From assembly GCF_002027545.1 (NCBI RefSeq), contig NZ_MXAN01000096.1:1-21263 (forward strand): DNA of 21,263 nucleotides. The letters are read 5' to 3'. How positions within the stretch are numbered: position 1 is the stretch's first letter; every line of letters starts with the position of its first letter. The position numbers and the translations under genes were made by a program. Below the pieces are notes generated by a model that did no database searches, was not told the DNA's origin, and saw only the letters and a program-made list of their open reading frames with translations. Source of the DNA: Moraxella lacunata. GTDB lineage: Bacteria > Pseudomonadota > Gammaproteobacteria > Pseudomonadales > Moraxellaceae. Below are positions 7,735-16,875 of this stretch, piece after piece.

Positions 7735-9216
7735 ATGAGCCGTGAGATTTTGACCGTTGTTGAGACCGTCAGTAATGAAAAAGGGCTTGACCCTGATGAT
7801 ATTTTTCAGGCGATTGAGCAAGCACTTGTTTTCTCAACCAAGAAAAAGGTTTATACCGACCAACCTGAGGTGGCAGTACGTGTTGCTATTGACCGCAAAA
7901 CAGGTGATTATGACACTTATCGCTACTGGACGGTTGTGGCAGATGAAGACCATGAGATGCCTGCTTGTCAAAAGGCGATCAGTGATTTGGATGAGGATGA
8001 ATACCAAATTGGTGATATTATCGAAGAGCAGATTGAATCAATTGAATTTGGGCGTATCGCCGCCACCCAAGCCAAGCAGGTCATCATCCAAAAAATCCGT
8101 GAAGCTGAACGTGCTTTGATTGCCGATGCTTTTGAAGCTCGTGTGGGTGAGCTTATCACGGGCGAAGTCAAAAAAGCAAGCCGTGATGGTTATGTCATTG
8201 ACTTAGGCGACGGGGCGGAGGGTTATCTTGCCAGAGACCAAACCTTGCCCCGTGAAATGCTACGCCCTAAGAGTCGTGTTACGGCACTACTTGCCAAGGT
8301 CAATCGTGATGGGCGTGGCAGTCAGCTCGTGCTATCTCGTACGAGCAATGAGATGCTTGTTGCCTTGATGACCAAAGAAGTCCCTGAGATTAGCGAAGGG
8401 ATTATTGAGATTCGTGATGTGGCTCGTCTGCCCGGTTTGCGTGCCAAAATCTCGGTAAAAACAGGCGACAGCCGTATCGACCCTGTGGGGGCGTGTATCG
8501 GCATGCGTGGCACTCGTATCCAAGCGGTGCAACAAGAGCTAGATGGCGAGCGTATCGATGTCGTGGTGTGGAGCGATGACCCTGCTCAGTACATCATCAG
8601 CTCATTGGAGCCTGCGGACGTGTCTAGTATCGTGCTAGATGAAGATAACCAAACTGCCGACATCATCTTTGGGGCGAACGACCAGTTGGCTCGTGCCATC
8701 GGTTCACAAGGTCAAAACGTGCGTTTGGCGTCTGATTTGACTGGTTATAAGCTCAACATGATGCTAGAATCTGAATACCTAGAACGCCAAAAAAGCGAGT
8801 CTGAGGCGATTATCACGCTGTTCTACGAGCGTTTGGAAGTGGACAGAGATTTGGCAGAGGCATTGGCGGAGATTGGTTTTACCACCATCGAAGAAGTGGC
8901 TTATGTGCCTGCTGAGACTTTCTATGACATTGATGGTTTGGATGATGAGACCATCGGTGCCATCCAAGAGCGTGCCAAAGAAGTCATCATCAATGATGAG
9001 CTTATCAAACAGCAAAACATCAAAGAGCCTAGCGGTGAGCTACTTGCCCTAGAAGAGATGACCCCTGCCATTGCTTATAAACTGGCGGAGCGTGACATCA
9101 TTACCCTTGACGACCTAGCCGAACAAGCGGTGTTTGACATCGAAGACATCGAAGGCATGGGCAGTGAGCTGGCGGGTAGGCTGATTATGGCAGCACGTCA
9201 GTCATGGTTTGAATAA
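7735..9216 (+). CDS. nusA: Transcription termination/antitermination factor NusA
   Basis: A 493-residue RNA-polymerase-associated factor controlling pausing, termination and antitermination. Domains run in the usual order: the N-terminal polymerase-binding domain (about 1-125), an S1 domain (GELITGEVKKASRDGYVIDLGD, about 135-200), two KH domains including GACIGMRGTRIQAVQQEL and ARAIGSQGQNVRLASDLTG, and two C-terminal acidic helix-hairpin-helix repeats (about 365-490). The two acidic repeats are the E. coli-type long form that contacts the alpha subunit. A strong AAGGATAAG site precedes the ATG. Its stop codon sits inside a small hairpin. Confidence 0.98.
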   Translation: MSREILTVVETVSNEKGLDPDDIFQAIEQALVFSTKKKVYTDQPEVAVRVAIDRKTGDYDTYRYWTVVADEDHEMPACQKAISDLDEDEYQIGDIIEEQIESIEFGRIAATQAKQVIIQKIREAERALIADAFEARVGELITGEVKKASRDGYVIDLGDGAEGYLARDQTLPREMLRPKSRVTALLAKVNRDGRGSQLVLSRTSNEMLVALMTKEVPEISEGIIEIRDVARLPGLRAKISVKTGDSRIDPVGACIGMRGTRIQAVQQELDGERIDVVVWSDDPAQYIISSLEPADVSSIVLDEDNQTADIIFGANDQLARAIGSQGQNVRLASDLTGYKLNMMLESEYLERQKSESEAIITLFYERLEVDRDLAEALAEIGFTTIEEVAYVPAETFYDIDGLDDETIGAIQERAKEVIINDELIKQQNIKEPSGELLALEEMTPAIAYKLAERDIITLDDLAEQAVFDIEDIEGMGSELAGRLIMAARQSWFE

Positions 9217-9350
9217 CCATGCGTGCGTCATGGGGCGTACTGCCATGAGTACGTAAGGACATTGCCAAATTTGGTTGGTGAGAATTTGGCAACTTGTAAA
9301 AATGGAGGGTAACATGGGGATGAATAAGACTCATCCTGCCCATCCATTTT
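9203..9350 (+). other. Hairpin-rich nusA-infB spacer
   Basis: Several inverted repeats fill the gap between nusA and infB. CATGGTT/AACCATG (9203-9209, 9215-9221) spans the nusA stop. TTGCCAAATT/AATTTGGCAA (9262-9271, 9283-9292) is a 10-base perfect stem. AAAATGGA/TCCATTTT (9299-9306, 9343-9350) encloses an inner GGATGA/TCATCC stem (9318-9323, 9331-9336). None has a T-tract, so they are not intrinsic terminators. They may serve as RNase processing sites or translational control elements. Confidence 0.6.
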
Positions 9351-9414
9351 CACCAAATTCATCATTTTATGATAAAATCATTCATCAAATAACCAAACAA
9401 ATTTAGGTAAACCA

Positions 9415-12222
9415 ATGGCGACAAAAACCGTAAAAGAATTAGCAAAAGACTCTAACATTACCACTGACGTGCTTTTAAAACAACTAAAAGACGCAGGTCT
9501 GCCCACTCGTGGCGAAGATGACACCGTCTCAACCGATGAGCAGGCGACGTTGGTGGCGTTTTTAAAACAAAGTCATGGTCAAGCCCAAAAGACCCGCATT
9601 GGCATGACTCAAAAAACCACTACCACCAAAAAAATCACCACCACCACCGGCAAAGCCCAAAACATCAATGTCGTGCGTGCCAAGAAAAAGCAGTTTGACA
9701 TCCAAAAACCTGACCTAGCTGCCGAGCAGGTCAAAGCCCAAGCCGAGCGTGAAGCCGAAAAAGCCAAAGCCATTGCCGCCCTAGAAGCCAAGCAAAACGA
9801 AGAGCGTGCCAAACAAGAAGCTGTCAAACGCCAAGAGGCGACACTGGCTGCCATGCGCGCCAATTCGGGCAGTGTAAATGGTGGCGAGAGTAAGCCCAGT
9901 GCGTCTGTGGTTGTCAAAAAAGCCAAAAAAGATGAAGCCGATAAAGACGACAGCGTGGTCAGCTCATCTGTGGTCAAAAAAGGCACAGCTGCCAAGAGTG
10001 ACGTAAAATCTGACAAAAAAGAGATCAAGGTAGACAAAGCCAAAAAACAACCCGCCAAACCTGCCAAGAGCGAGACCGAAGAAGAACGTCAAGCTCGCCT
10101 TGCCCGTGAAGCCGAAGAGCAAAAACTGCGTGAGATAGAGGCGGAGAATCGCCGTCGTGCCGCCATTGATGCCCAAAATCGCACTTTGGAGCAGATGAAA
10201 CAAATGGCAAATCGTTATAGCGAAAAAGACGAGGTGCCAAGTGCTGTTGTGCGTAAAGATGAACCTTTGGCGGCAGGTTTGGTTGGGGCGGCATTAGAAG
10301 AGTCTTTTGAAAAAGAGCGTCGTGAGATTAAACGTGGTGCCAGCAGTACATCAAGCCGTACCAAAGGCGGTAAGAAAAAAGGCAAAGAAGAGCTTGAAAT
10401 CAGACCCAAGTCACGTGGTCTAAAATCATCACAAGCAAGCAAACATAAGTTTGAAATGCCTGTGGAAAAAATCATCCATAATGTTGAAGTGGGTGAGCAG
10501 ATTGTTGTGTCTGACCTTGCCCAAAAAATGGCAGTTAAAGTGCGTGAAGTCATCAAGTCACTCATGAAAATGGGCGAGATGGTACGTGAGAGTGATGTCA
10601 TCGACCAAACCACTGCCGCCTTAGTCATTGAAGAGTTTGGGCATAACTTCATCGCTGTGTCTGATACCCAACTAGAAGATGACCTACAAGAGGCCGCTAC
10701 CGAGAAACAAGGCAACGTCCAAACGCGTCCGCCTGTCGTTACCATCATGGGTCACGTTGACCACGGTAAGACATCACTACTGGACAAAATCCGTGAAACC
10801 AAAGTGGCAAGCGGTGAAGCCGGTGGTATTACCCAGCACATCGGAGCGTATCATGTTGAGACTGACCGTGGTGTGATTACCTTCCTTGACACCCCTGGTC
10901 ACGCTGCCTTTACCGCCATGCGTTCACGTGGGGCTCAGGCGACCGACATCGTGGTCATCGTGGTGGCGGCAGATGATGGGGTTATGCCACAGACCGAAGA
11001 AGCCATCGACCATGCACGAGCTGCTGGCACGCCAATCATTATCGCCATGAACAAGATGGATAAAGATACCACTGACCCAGAGCGTGTGCTAAATGAGCTG
11101 TCAGTCAAAGAAATCATCACGGATGCGTGGGGTGGGGATACATCACTGGTCAAAGTCTCTGCAAAAACAGGCATGGGCATTGATGAGCTGCTAGATACCA
11201 TTAGTATTCAAGCAGAGATTATGGAACTGACCGCCCCTGTGGATGGTGCTGCCCAAGGTGTGGTCATTGAATCCCGCCTAGACAAAGGGCGTGGTGCTGT
11301 GGCAAGCCTACTGGTCAAAAAAGGCACATTAAAACAAGGCGACCTTGTATTGGCAGGCGAGTTTTATGGTAAAGTACGTGCCATGACCGATGAAAATGGT
11401 GGGCGTATCAAGTCAGCAGGGCCATCCATTCCTGTAGAAATTTTGGGTTTGCCTGATGCACCGATGGCAGGTTCTGAGTTTTTGGTGGTCTCTGATGAGA
11501 AAAAAGCCCGTGAAGTGGCGGATTTTCGTATCGCTCGCGAGCGTGAGCGTTTGATTGAACGCCAAAACAAAATGCGTCTGGAAAATATGTTTGCCAACAT
11601 GGGCAGTGAAGCAAAAACCCTAAATCTCATTCTAAAAACAGACGTACGTGGTTCACTAGAAGCCTTACTGGGTGCTTTGGATGACCTGTCAACAGATGAG
11701 GTCAAGGTGCGTGTGATTAGTTCAGGCGTGGGTGCTATTACTGAATCTGATGTCATCTTAGCAGAGTCCAGTGAGGCGGTATTGCTTGGTTTTAACGTGC
11801 GTGCTGATACAGCAGGTAAGCGTAAAGCAGATGAGGCAGGACTTGACATTCGTTATTATAGTGTGATTTATGGCTTGATTGATGATGTCAAAGCAGCGAT
11901 GAGTGGCATGCTTGCCCCTGAGCATCGTGAAAAAATCTTGGGTGTTGCCGAGGTGCGTGATGTGTTCCGTTCTAGCAAGTTTGGGGCAGCAGCAGGCTGT
12001 ATGGTACAAGAAGGCACGATTTATCGCAACAAGCCCATCCGTGTTTTGCGTGATGACAAAGTTATCTTTACAGGACAGCTACAATCATTGCGTCGCTATA
12101 AAGACGATGTTAATGAAGTCAAAGCAGGCATGGAATGCGGTCTGGCGGTCAAAGGCTATGATGTGGCCGTGGGTGATAAGATTGAAGTCTTTGAGATTCA
12201 TGAAGTGGCACGCACATTATGA
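9415..12222 (+). CDS. infB: Translation initiation factor IF-2
   Basis: A 935-residue GTPase that places initiator tRNA on the 30S subunit. The N-terminal IF2_N fold ([24 protein letters not shown]) is followed by a long Lys/Glu/Ala-rich linker (about 60-330), then a second IF2_N-like segment. The G domain has G1 GHVDHGKT (446-453), DTPGH and NKMD motifs. Domains II-IV end in [18 protein letters not shown] possible in-frame second start could give a shorter isoform as in E. coli, but I cannot fix it. AGG lies nine bases before the ATG. The gene ends the operon, with a terminator directly behind it. Confidence 0.98.
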   Translation: MATKTVKELAKDSNITTDVLLKQLKDAGLPTRGEDDTVSTDEQATLVAFLKQSHGQAQKTRIGMTQKTTTTKKITTTTGKAQNINVVRAKKKQFDIQKPDLAAEQVKAQAEREAEKAKAIAALEAKQNEERAKQEAVKRQEATLAAMRANSGSVNGGESKPSASVVVKKAKKDEADKDDSVVSSSVVKKGTAAKSDVKSDKKEIKVDKAKKQPAKPAKSETEEERQARLAREAEEQKLREIEAENRRRAAIDAQNRTLEQMKQMANRYSEKDEVPSAVVRKDEPLAAGLVGAALEESFEKERREIKRGASSTSSRTKGGKKKGKEELEIRPKSRGLKSSQASKHKFEMPVEKIIHNVEVGEQIVVSDLAQKMAVKVREVIKSLMKMGEMVRESDVIDQTTAALVIEEFGHNFIAVSDTQLEDDLQEAATEKQGNVQTRPPVVTIMGHVDHGKTSLLDKIRETKVASGEAGGITQHIGAYHVETDRGVITFLDTPGHAAFTAMRSRGAQATDIVVIVVAADDGVMPQTEEAIDHARAAGTPIIIAMNKMDKDTTDPERVLNELSVKEIITDAWGGDTSLVKVSAKTGMGIDELLDTISIQAEIMELTAPVDGAAQGVVIESRLDKGRGAVASLLVKKGTLKQGDLVLAGEFYGKVRAMTDENGGRIKSAGPSIPVEILGLPDAPMAGSEFLVVSDEKKAREVADFRIARERERLIERQNKMRLENMFANMGSEAKTLNLILKTDVRGSLEALLGALDDLSTDEVKVRVISSGVGAITESDVILAESSEAVLLGFNVRADTAGKRKADEAGLDIRYYSVIYGLIDDVKAAMSGMLAPEHREKILGVAEVRDVFRSSKFGAAAGCMVQEGTIYRNKPIRVLRDDKVIFTGQLQSLRRYKDDVNEVKAGMECGLAVKGYDVAVGDKIEVFEIHEVARTL

Positions 12223-12225
12223 GTA

Positions 12226-12267
12226 ATGATAAAACCGCTTGCCTTAGGGTGAGCGGTTTTTTATCAT
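12226..12267 (+). terminator. Intrinsic terminator after infB
   Basis: ATGATAAAACCGCT (12226-12239) pairs with AGCGGTTTTTTATCAT (12252-12267), leaving a two-base bulge and a 12-base loop. The right arm carries six Ts. The A-rich left arm makes it plausible in both directions, so it may also stop leftward transcription from the sensor-kinase gene. Confidence 0.88.
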
Positions 12268-12630
12268 AAAAATCGCCATGCCACATTCTTTGGGTTAAAT
12301 CATCAAATAGAAAATACTGAAAATCATCAATATGATAATCAAAAATCAGGTGCAATGGCAGGTATGGAATATCATGTGAATGATAGTATTGGTTTGCAAG
12401 CTCGTTATTTAACAAGTAAAAGAGAGTTTGATAATAATCACGAACTCATCTCCATACCGAGAGTAGATAAAGAAAAGACCCATCATGTGTCATTATTTAA
12501 TCCAAAATGGCAATATAAAGGCATGAGACCCACGCTAAATTGGGTTTATAAGGACGTAACAAGCAATATTCCCCAGTTATATCAATATCAAAATCAGCGA
12601 GTGTATCTGTCGCTTTATCGTGAATTTTAA
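12268..12630 (+). pseudogene. 3' remnant of an outer-membrane barrel gene (Slam-like)
   Basis: The frame is open from 12253, inside the terminator, to a stop at 12628-12630, with no start codon that would give a secreted protein. The 120-odd residues look like the last strands of a beta-barrel. They show alternating polar and hydrophobic stretches such as GMEYHVNDSIGLQARY, VSLFNPKWQYKGMRPTLNW and a final RVYLSLYREF ending in Phe, the outer-membrane assembly signal. The SNIPQLYQYQNQRVYLSL pattern is like the C-terminus of surface lipoprotein assembly modifier (Slam, DUF560) proteins, which export lipoproteins to the surface in Moraxella and Neisseria. The N-terminal TPR domain and most of the barrel are missing. 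Its stop overlaps the stop of the convergent kinase gene in TTAA. The Slam assignment is from memory of the family; the barrel nature is more certain. Confidence 0.6.
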
Positions 12631-14324
12631 CCATCCTGATTCATCGGCAACACCACCAAAAAGCGGGTTTTGCCCTGCCATGTGTCGGTGCTGATACTGC
12701 CCCCATGAGCTTGAATGATTTGGGTAACTAATGATAAACCCAATCCTGAACCTTTTTTCTCCTGTTTTAGTCGCACAAAGGGGCTGAAAATATCTTCACG
12801 CTTATCCACAGGAATGCCAGCTCCTTGGTCGATGACCGCCATGATGGCATAGAGATTTTTTTTGCCATGCTCCTTATCTTTGTTGCGAGAGAGTAGTTTA
12901 AAAAATGCACGGGTGTGCTTCTCTAATGGCGTATCTTGAATGGACTGCTCTGAGGTTTTATTGTTTTCGTTGATACTGATGGATTTGCTTGCCTCTTGGT
13001 CGTTTTGTCCCTCATCATCTATATTAAGATGGCTTGCCAGTTCCTTATCTTCTATGTTGCACGTGGTTGTGATGTCATAGGTGGTAGGCGTGTTCATGTA
13101 TTCATCATCTTTGCTAAGCTCAATGAGTGCTTTGGGGATAACGCCCGCCTCTGTCAGACTTGGTGAGCCATAGACATAAATCTCTACTGGGGGCGTGCCG
13201 TGGATGAGAGCGTTGTTGATGAGATTACGCACCAAATGTATCAGTAGTTTGGGCTGTGCCATCATCATTACAGGCTCAGCAAAGAGCGTCGCTTCGGTGT
13301 AGTGCTGGCATTCGCTTTTGATAAGCTCTACCAAATCTACGCTCTCATTGGCTTGTAGGGCATGACCTGCGTCCAGACGGCTCACCAATAAAATGCTCTC
13401 AACCAAGTCATTGAGTCCTGTTAGGTCACGGTTGATGGCACAGGCACGCTTATCAAATTTGGCTTTGTCGTCAGGGTCGAGCTTTTGGGTGAGCATGTCC
13501 ATCATCTCAATCTGCAAGCGAATCCGAGTAATCGGCGTCCTAAACTCATGACTGGCGTGAGCAAGAAGCAGGCTGTTGGCATTGATAAGTCGCTCTATTT
13601 TCTCGGCAGACTGGTTAAAGCCATAGGCAAGCATGGCAATTTCATCATTGCCTGTTTGATCAACACGTACGCTAAAATCACCATCGCCCATTTTTGCCAT
13701 CTTGCGACTCATCTGGTCTAGTCGCCATGTCATGTTGCGAGTGATGCCCCACAGCACTGCTGTCATGATGAGAATGAGTAGCAGTGTGCCAGTAAAGAAA
13801 TTAACCACACCCAAAAATGGACGCTCTTTGGGTGGTTTTCGGCTCTCATACCACACCCAGTAGCCTGAACTGGTCTTTAAGATGACATGATGTGGGTCGT
13901 TGCCCGATAGGGTGGGCAAGGTCTGGGCAAGCCATGACGGGGTGGGGGGCAGACGTTCGGGCAGTTCGCTGTTTTCGGTTTTTAAGATGAGATTGCGTTT
14001 TTTGTCATACAGTCCGATTTTGGCTTCTAGGCTCTCATCAAAGATATCAAAGCTCTTTTTGACCACAGCAAGAATAAATCGGGCTTGTAAACGATCGTTA
14101 CCCAACATGGCATCATCCACTTCTATCAAAAATGGGTCAATCTGTCCGATAATTTGCCCTGCGATAACCTTAGATTTCATGCTGTCGGAGTTGTTATGAA
14201 CAAGCTGGGCAAGCAAAATCATGGCAATGGCAAAGGCGATAATCGCCAAAAACACGCTGATAAACAGCCGTGCAAACAGCGAGCGAAAACCAAAGCTGGG
14301 CGGTGGGTTGTTTCTGTGGGGCAT
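12627..14324 (-). CDS. Two-component sensor histidine kinase with an insert in its ATPase domain
   Basis: An inner-membrane kinase of 565 residues if started at the ATG at 14324. An upstream in-frame TTG at 14336 would add four residues; neither has a clear ribosome-binding site. The layout is a membrane segment at about 20-42, a periplasmic sensor of about 130 residues, a second membrane segment at about 172-192, HAMP, the HisKA H-box HASHEFRTP (H259), N-box NLINNALIHG (367-376), G1 DQGAGIP (from 499), and G2 GSGLGLSLV. The overall form is like RstB/EnvZ-type kinases. Some 120 residues separate the N-box and G1, against the usual 35-40. The extra part is acidic, rich in Asp, Glu, Asn and Ser, and looks unstructured. 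It follows the response regulator gene but is separated from it by a hairpin terminator. The signal sensed is unknown. Confidence 0.93.
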   Translation of the reverse strand: MPHRNNPPPSFGFRSLFARLFISVFLAIIAFAIAMILLAQLVHNNSDSMKSKVIAGQIIGQIDPFLIEVDDAMLGNDRLQARFILAVVKKSFDIFDESLEAKIGLYDKKRNLILKTENSELPERLPPTPSWLAQTLPTLSGNDPHHVILKTSSGYWVWYESRKPPKERPFLGVVNFFTGTLLLILIMTAVLWGITRNMTWRLDQMSRKMAKMGDGDFSVRVDQTGNDEIAMLAYGFNQSAEKIERLINANSLLLAHASHEFRTPITRIRLQIEMMDMLTQKLDPDDKAKFDKRACAINRDLTGLNDLVESILLVSRLDAGHALQANESVDLVELIKSECQHYTEATLFAEPVMMMAQPKLLIHLVRNLINNALIHGTPPVEIYVYGSPSLTEAGVIPKALIELSKDDEYMNTPTTYDITTTCNIEDKELASHLNIDDEGQNDQEASKSISINENNKTSEQSIQDTPLEKHTRAFFKLLSRNKDKEHGKKNLYAIMAVIDQGAGIPVDKREDIFSPFVRLKQEKKGSGLGLSLVTQIIQAHGGSISTDTWQGKTRFLVVLPMNQDG

Positions 14325-14412
14325 GGATGGTAGCAAGTGGATTTAAAATAAAATGGCAGTTTAACAGGGTATTGGTTTGGTTGATATATTTATTAAACCG
14401 CCATTAAAAAAT

Positions 14413-14443
14413 AAACATCCAATCCCATAAGAATTGGATGTTT
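14413..14443 (-). terminator. Intrinsic terminator between response regulator and kinase genes
   Basis: An 11-base perfect stem AAACATCCAAT/ATTGGATGTTT (14413-14423, 14433-14443) has a nine-base loop. On the minus strand it is followed by TATTTTTTAA. It begins 7 bases past the regulator's stop codon and about 90 bases before the kinase start. Confidence 0.85.
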
Positions 14444-14450
14444 GGTAAGA

Positions 14451-15173
14451 TTATACTTGGTCAGTGGCGAACTGATAACCCACGCCACGCACGGTAATGA
14501 TACGTTTGGGCTGACGGGGATTGTCTTCAATCAAGGCTCTAAGGCGTGAGATATGCACGTCAATGGCACGGTCAATATTTTCTGAACTGTCGTCATTGGG
14601 CATGGCTTGCCAGAGCTGTTCACGGTTTAGTACTTTTCCTGCATGAGTGGCAAAGTAGTGGAGTAGCTGAAATTGGTGCGTGGTCAGACGGACAATGTTA
14701 TCATCAATGGTTACCTCATGGCTGTCAGGAAACACCGTCAAACGCCCAAAGCTAAGACTGCCTGAGTCAGTATCGGCTTGATTGGGGGTCTCATGACGGC
14801 GTAACACCGCACGAATACGTGCGAGCAGTTCACGAGGTTCAAAGGGTTTGGAAATATAGTCATCCGCTCCCATCTCCAAACCTAAGACACGATCGGTGGT
14901 ATCGCCCTTGGCGGTGAGCATGATGATGGGTGCTTTATTAATCATTACATTTTTAGATGCCCGCACTTTTTGGCATACTTGCATGCCATCCATGTCAGGG
15001 AGCATTAGGTCAAGCACGATAAGGTTAATGTCACGCTCTTTGGCTTCTAGTAGGTCAAGCCCTTCTTGGGCGGTGGGGGCGTGATGAACTTCATAATAGT
15101 TCATGGACAGATAGTCGCTGATAAGCTCTGCCAAATCTGGGTCGTCTTCGATGAGTAGGATTTGCTTGGTCAT
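14451..15173 (-). CDS. OmpR/PhoB-family response regulator
   Basis: A 240-residue cytoplasmic DNA-binding regulator. The receiver domain has the acidic pair in IEDDPDL, phosphoacceptor VLDLMLPDMDG (D57 counted from the upstream ATG, D55 from the chosen start), the conserved Thr in MLTAKG and Lys in SKPFEP. The winged-helix domain ends in RIITVRGVGYQFA. Two ATGs lie six bases apart (15179 and 15173). AAGG is only one base from the first but seven from the second, so the second (MTKQILLIEDD) is preferred. It pairs with the adjacent kinase. The best guess for the subgroup is RstA/OmpR-like. A palindromic box upstream may be its own binding site. Confidence 0.93.
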   Translation of the reverse strand: MTKQILLIEDDPDLAELISDYLSMNYYEVHHAPTAQEGLDLLEAKERDINLIVLDLMLPDMDGMQVCQKVRASKNVMINKAPIIMLTAKGDTTDRVLGLEMGADDYISKPFEPRELLARIRAVLRRHETPNQADTDSGSLSFGRLTVFPDSHEVTIDDNIVRLTTHQFQLLHYFATHAGKVLNREQLWQAMPNDDSSENIDRAIDVHISRLRALIEDNPRQPKRIITVRGVGYQFATDQV

Positions 15174-15326
15174 GGTCATGCCTTATGTCAAATAGTATTT
15201 AAATTGTCTTTTGTAAAGATATAAAGACGCCCAAAAATAAGGGCGAAAAAATCATGGCTATATCTTGCCAATATTTATTCACTTTGGCAAGGGGTAAATT
15301 GTTATTTAATTAAAATGACGGAGCGT

Positions 15327-15377
15327 ATTTTAGCCGATTTTGCCTACATTTACCCACTCTTTGTAACTATTGTTACA
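15327..15377 (-). promoter_or_regulatory. Putative regulator promoter with TGTAAC-N4-GTTACA box
   Basis: TGTAACTATTGTTACA (15362-15377) is a perfect 6-base inverted repeat with a 4-base spacer. On the minus strand a TAAAAT -10-like box lies at 15332-15327. The palindrome would then be centred about 50 bases upstream of the start of transcription, a position suited to activation. The box matches most fixed positions of the published E. coli RstA box (TACATNTNGTTACA). Autoregulation by the adjacent regulator is inference. Confidence 0.4.
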
Positions 15378-15404
15378 GATGATTGTGAGATTGGGGCGGA
15401 TGGA

Positions 15405-16724
15405 TTATTTTAAACGTACTCGTCCGCCATGAGCCTGTTTGGGCAAGTCGGCAAGAACGACCAAGCCATCTAAGGCAATGCCTGCGATGAGATATTGGTC
15501 GCTTTCGGGTTGATATTCGATGACGACGATTTTGGATAAAGCCAAGCGTTCATCTTGTCCTACTGTCCACAGCCATGCAGGGCGGGGTGTGGCAGGGCGA
15601 TAGGGTGGTTTGGTCAGCTCGGACAAATCCATGGGGTTTAGCTCATCATCAAAAATGGCAAAGGCAGGCACGAGTACGCCCACATCGATTTGCCCATAAT
15701 TGACATAACCGCCGACCCGCTCGCCAAGCGTGAGTTTGGCTTTTTTGGCTTGCTCGGGTTTGATGGCGACGTGGATTTCCATCATGCCACGCACTTTGGG
15801 GTTGGGGGCAATCTCTTGTATCTGACCGCCAAAACTTCGCCCGTCTTCGGTGTCAAAACTCACCCCGTCACCGATGGCAAGATAGTCGGCAAAGTCGGCA
15901 GGCAAGGGGCTGATAAACTTAATAAACCGCTCATCAGAGACGACTAGCACGGGCGTGGTCTGGGGGTGGGTTTTGTCTTTGTCATCGATGAATATTGCAT
16001 CTACCTTGCCTGTCATCGGACTTTTGACGTCAAAGGGGGTTTTGGTGATGATGGGGGCTGTTGGTATTTCATCATTGGTGTCATCAGCCTGCTCTTGGGG
16101 GCTGATTTTGTCTGTGTTTTTAGATTGGTCTTGTGATTTTTCGGATGTTTTTATATTTTCTGTTTTATTTGTGTTTTGCTTGGCATTGGTGGTATTGTCA
16201 GCAGGCTTATTGGCATCATCGGCGATGGCATTGTCATCACTTTTGTTGTTATCTAGGCTGTCATCGGAGCTGTTATCGGGGTTGTCAGCAAAAGTGACGG
16301 TTTCTTGATAAAACTTGCCCACGATGTCGCCTACCTTGGCTGTATCGCCCACTTTGACAAGCATGCGGTCAAGTTTGCCATCTTGGGGCAGGGTGATGGT
16401 TGTTTGCTTGTGGGGGATGATAACCCCTTCTAGGCGAAAGGCGGGCTGATAACGCTCGGATTTGATTGCCATGACATGAGCGGTGGCAAGGGTTATGTTA
16501 TCGCCATTGAGGGCGATTTTGGCGTTATCGGCATCGGTGGGTGGTCGCACAGCCGTGTTGCCATGTACCAGCCCATCTCGCTCGTGCTTGTCATCAAAGC
16601 TAGACAAATCGGTCAGCTTAGCATCAGGCACAGGCTCGCAGGCACTCACCAATAATGACAGCACCACAAGGGCGGACAGTGACCGAAAATACAGCAAAAG
16701 AGATGGGGTGATGGTTGAGTTCAT
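15405..16724 (-). CDS. Periplasmic adaptor (membrane-fusion)-like lipoprotein
   Basis: A 439-residue predicted lipoprotein: an N-terminal hydrophobic signal ends in lipobox LVSAC (C29, followed by Glu-Pro). Residues about 95-140 (EGVIIPHKQTTITLPQDGKL, VKVGDTAKVGDIVGKF) and about 230-285 (VKSPMTGKVDAIF) look like the two halves of the lipoyl/barrel-sandwich domain of RND- and HlyD-type adaptors, followed by beta-barrel and membrane-proximal parts. Between the halves, residues about 145-225 are a low-complexity Asp/Asn/Lys/Thr-rich stretch, where adaptors normally have a helical hairpin that docks on the outer-membrane channel. No transporter or outer-membrane factor is adjacent. It precedes the two-component genes on the same strand by 225 bases. 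No clear ribosome-binding site is seen before the ATG. The fold call is moderate; the role is unknown. Confidence 0.75.
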   Translation of the reverse strand: MNSTITPSLLLYFRSLSALVVLSLLVSACEPVPDAKLTDLSSFDDKHERDGLVHGNTAVRPPTDADNAKIALNGDNITLATAHVMAIKSERYQPAFRLEGVIIPHKQTTITLPQDGKLDRMLVKVGDTAKVGDIVGKFYQETVTFADNPDNSSDDSLDNNKSDDNAIADDANKPADNTTNAKQNTNKTENIKTSEKSQDQSKNTDKISPQEQADDTNDEIPTAPIITKTPFDVKSPMTGKVDAIFIDDKDKTHPQTTPVLVVSDERFIKFISPLPADFADYLAIGDGVSFDTEDGRSFGGQIQEIAPNPKVRGMMEIHVAIKPEQAKKAKLTLGERVGGYVNYGQIDVGVLVPAFAIFDDELNPMDLSELTKPPYRPATPRPAWLWTVGQDERLALSKIVVIEYQPESDQYLIAGIALDGLVVLADLPKQAHGGRVRLK

Positions 16725-16875
16725 GACAATGTTACAATCAGCGAAAAAGAGTCAGTAAAATACCCTGCTATCGTATCATATTTTTAGCCCATAAATCCTT
16801 TGTTTTGTCAAAAAATAGTGGAAAATTTGCCTTATTTGTGTTAAAAAGTAAAGTAGGTTTTTACTGACTAAAATA

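Noticed and set aside
9609..10067. Long minus-strand frame inside infB with many hydrophobic residues
   Set aside because: It is a shadow of the Lys/Ala/Glu-rich IF-2 linker, whose reverse complement gives Leu/Phe/Ser-rich sequence.
15228..15245. CGCCC/GGGCG stem in the leader of the response regulator gene
   Set aside because: The stem is only five bases with a weak T-tract, too little to call an attenuator.
15264..15291. CTTGCCAA/TTGGCAAG inverted repeat upstream of the response regulator, resembling the nusA-infB stem core
   Set aside because: The shared TTGCCAA core is short and the flanks differ, so it is not supported as a dispersed repeat family.
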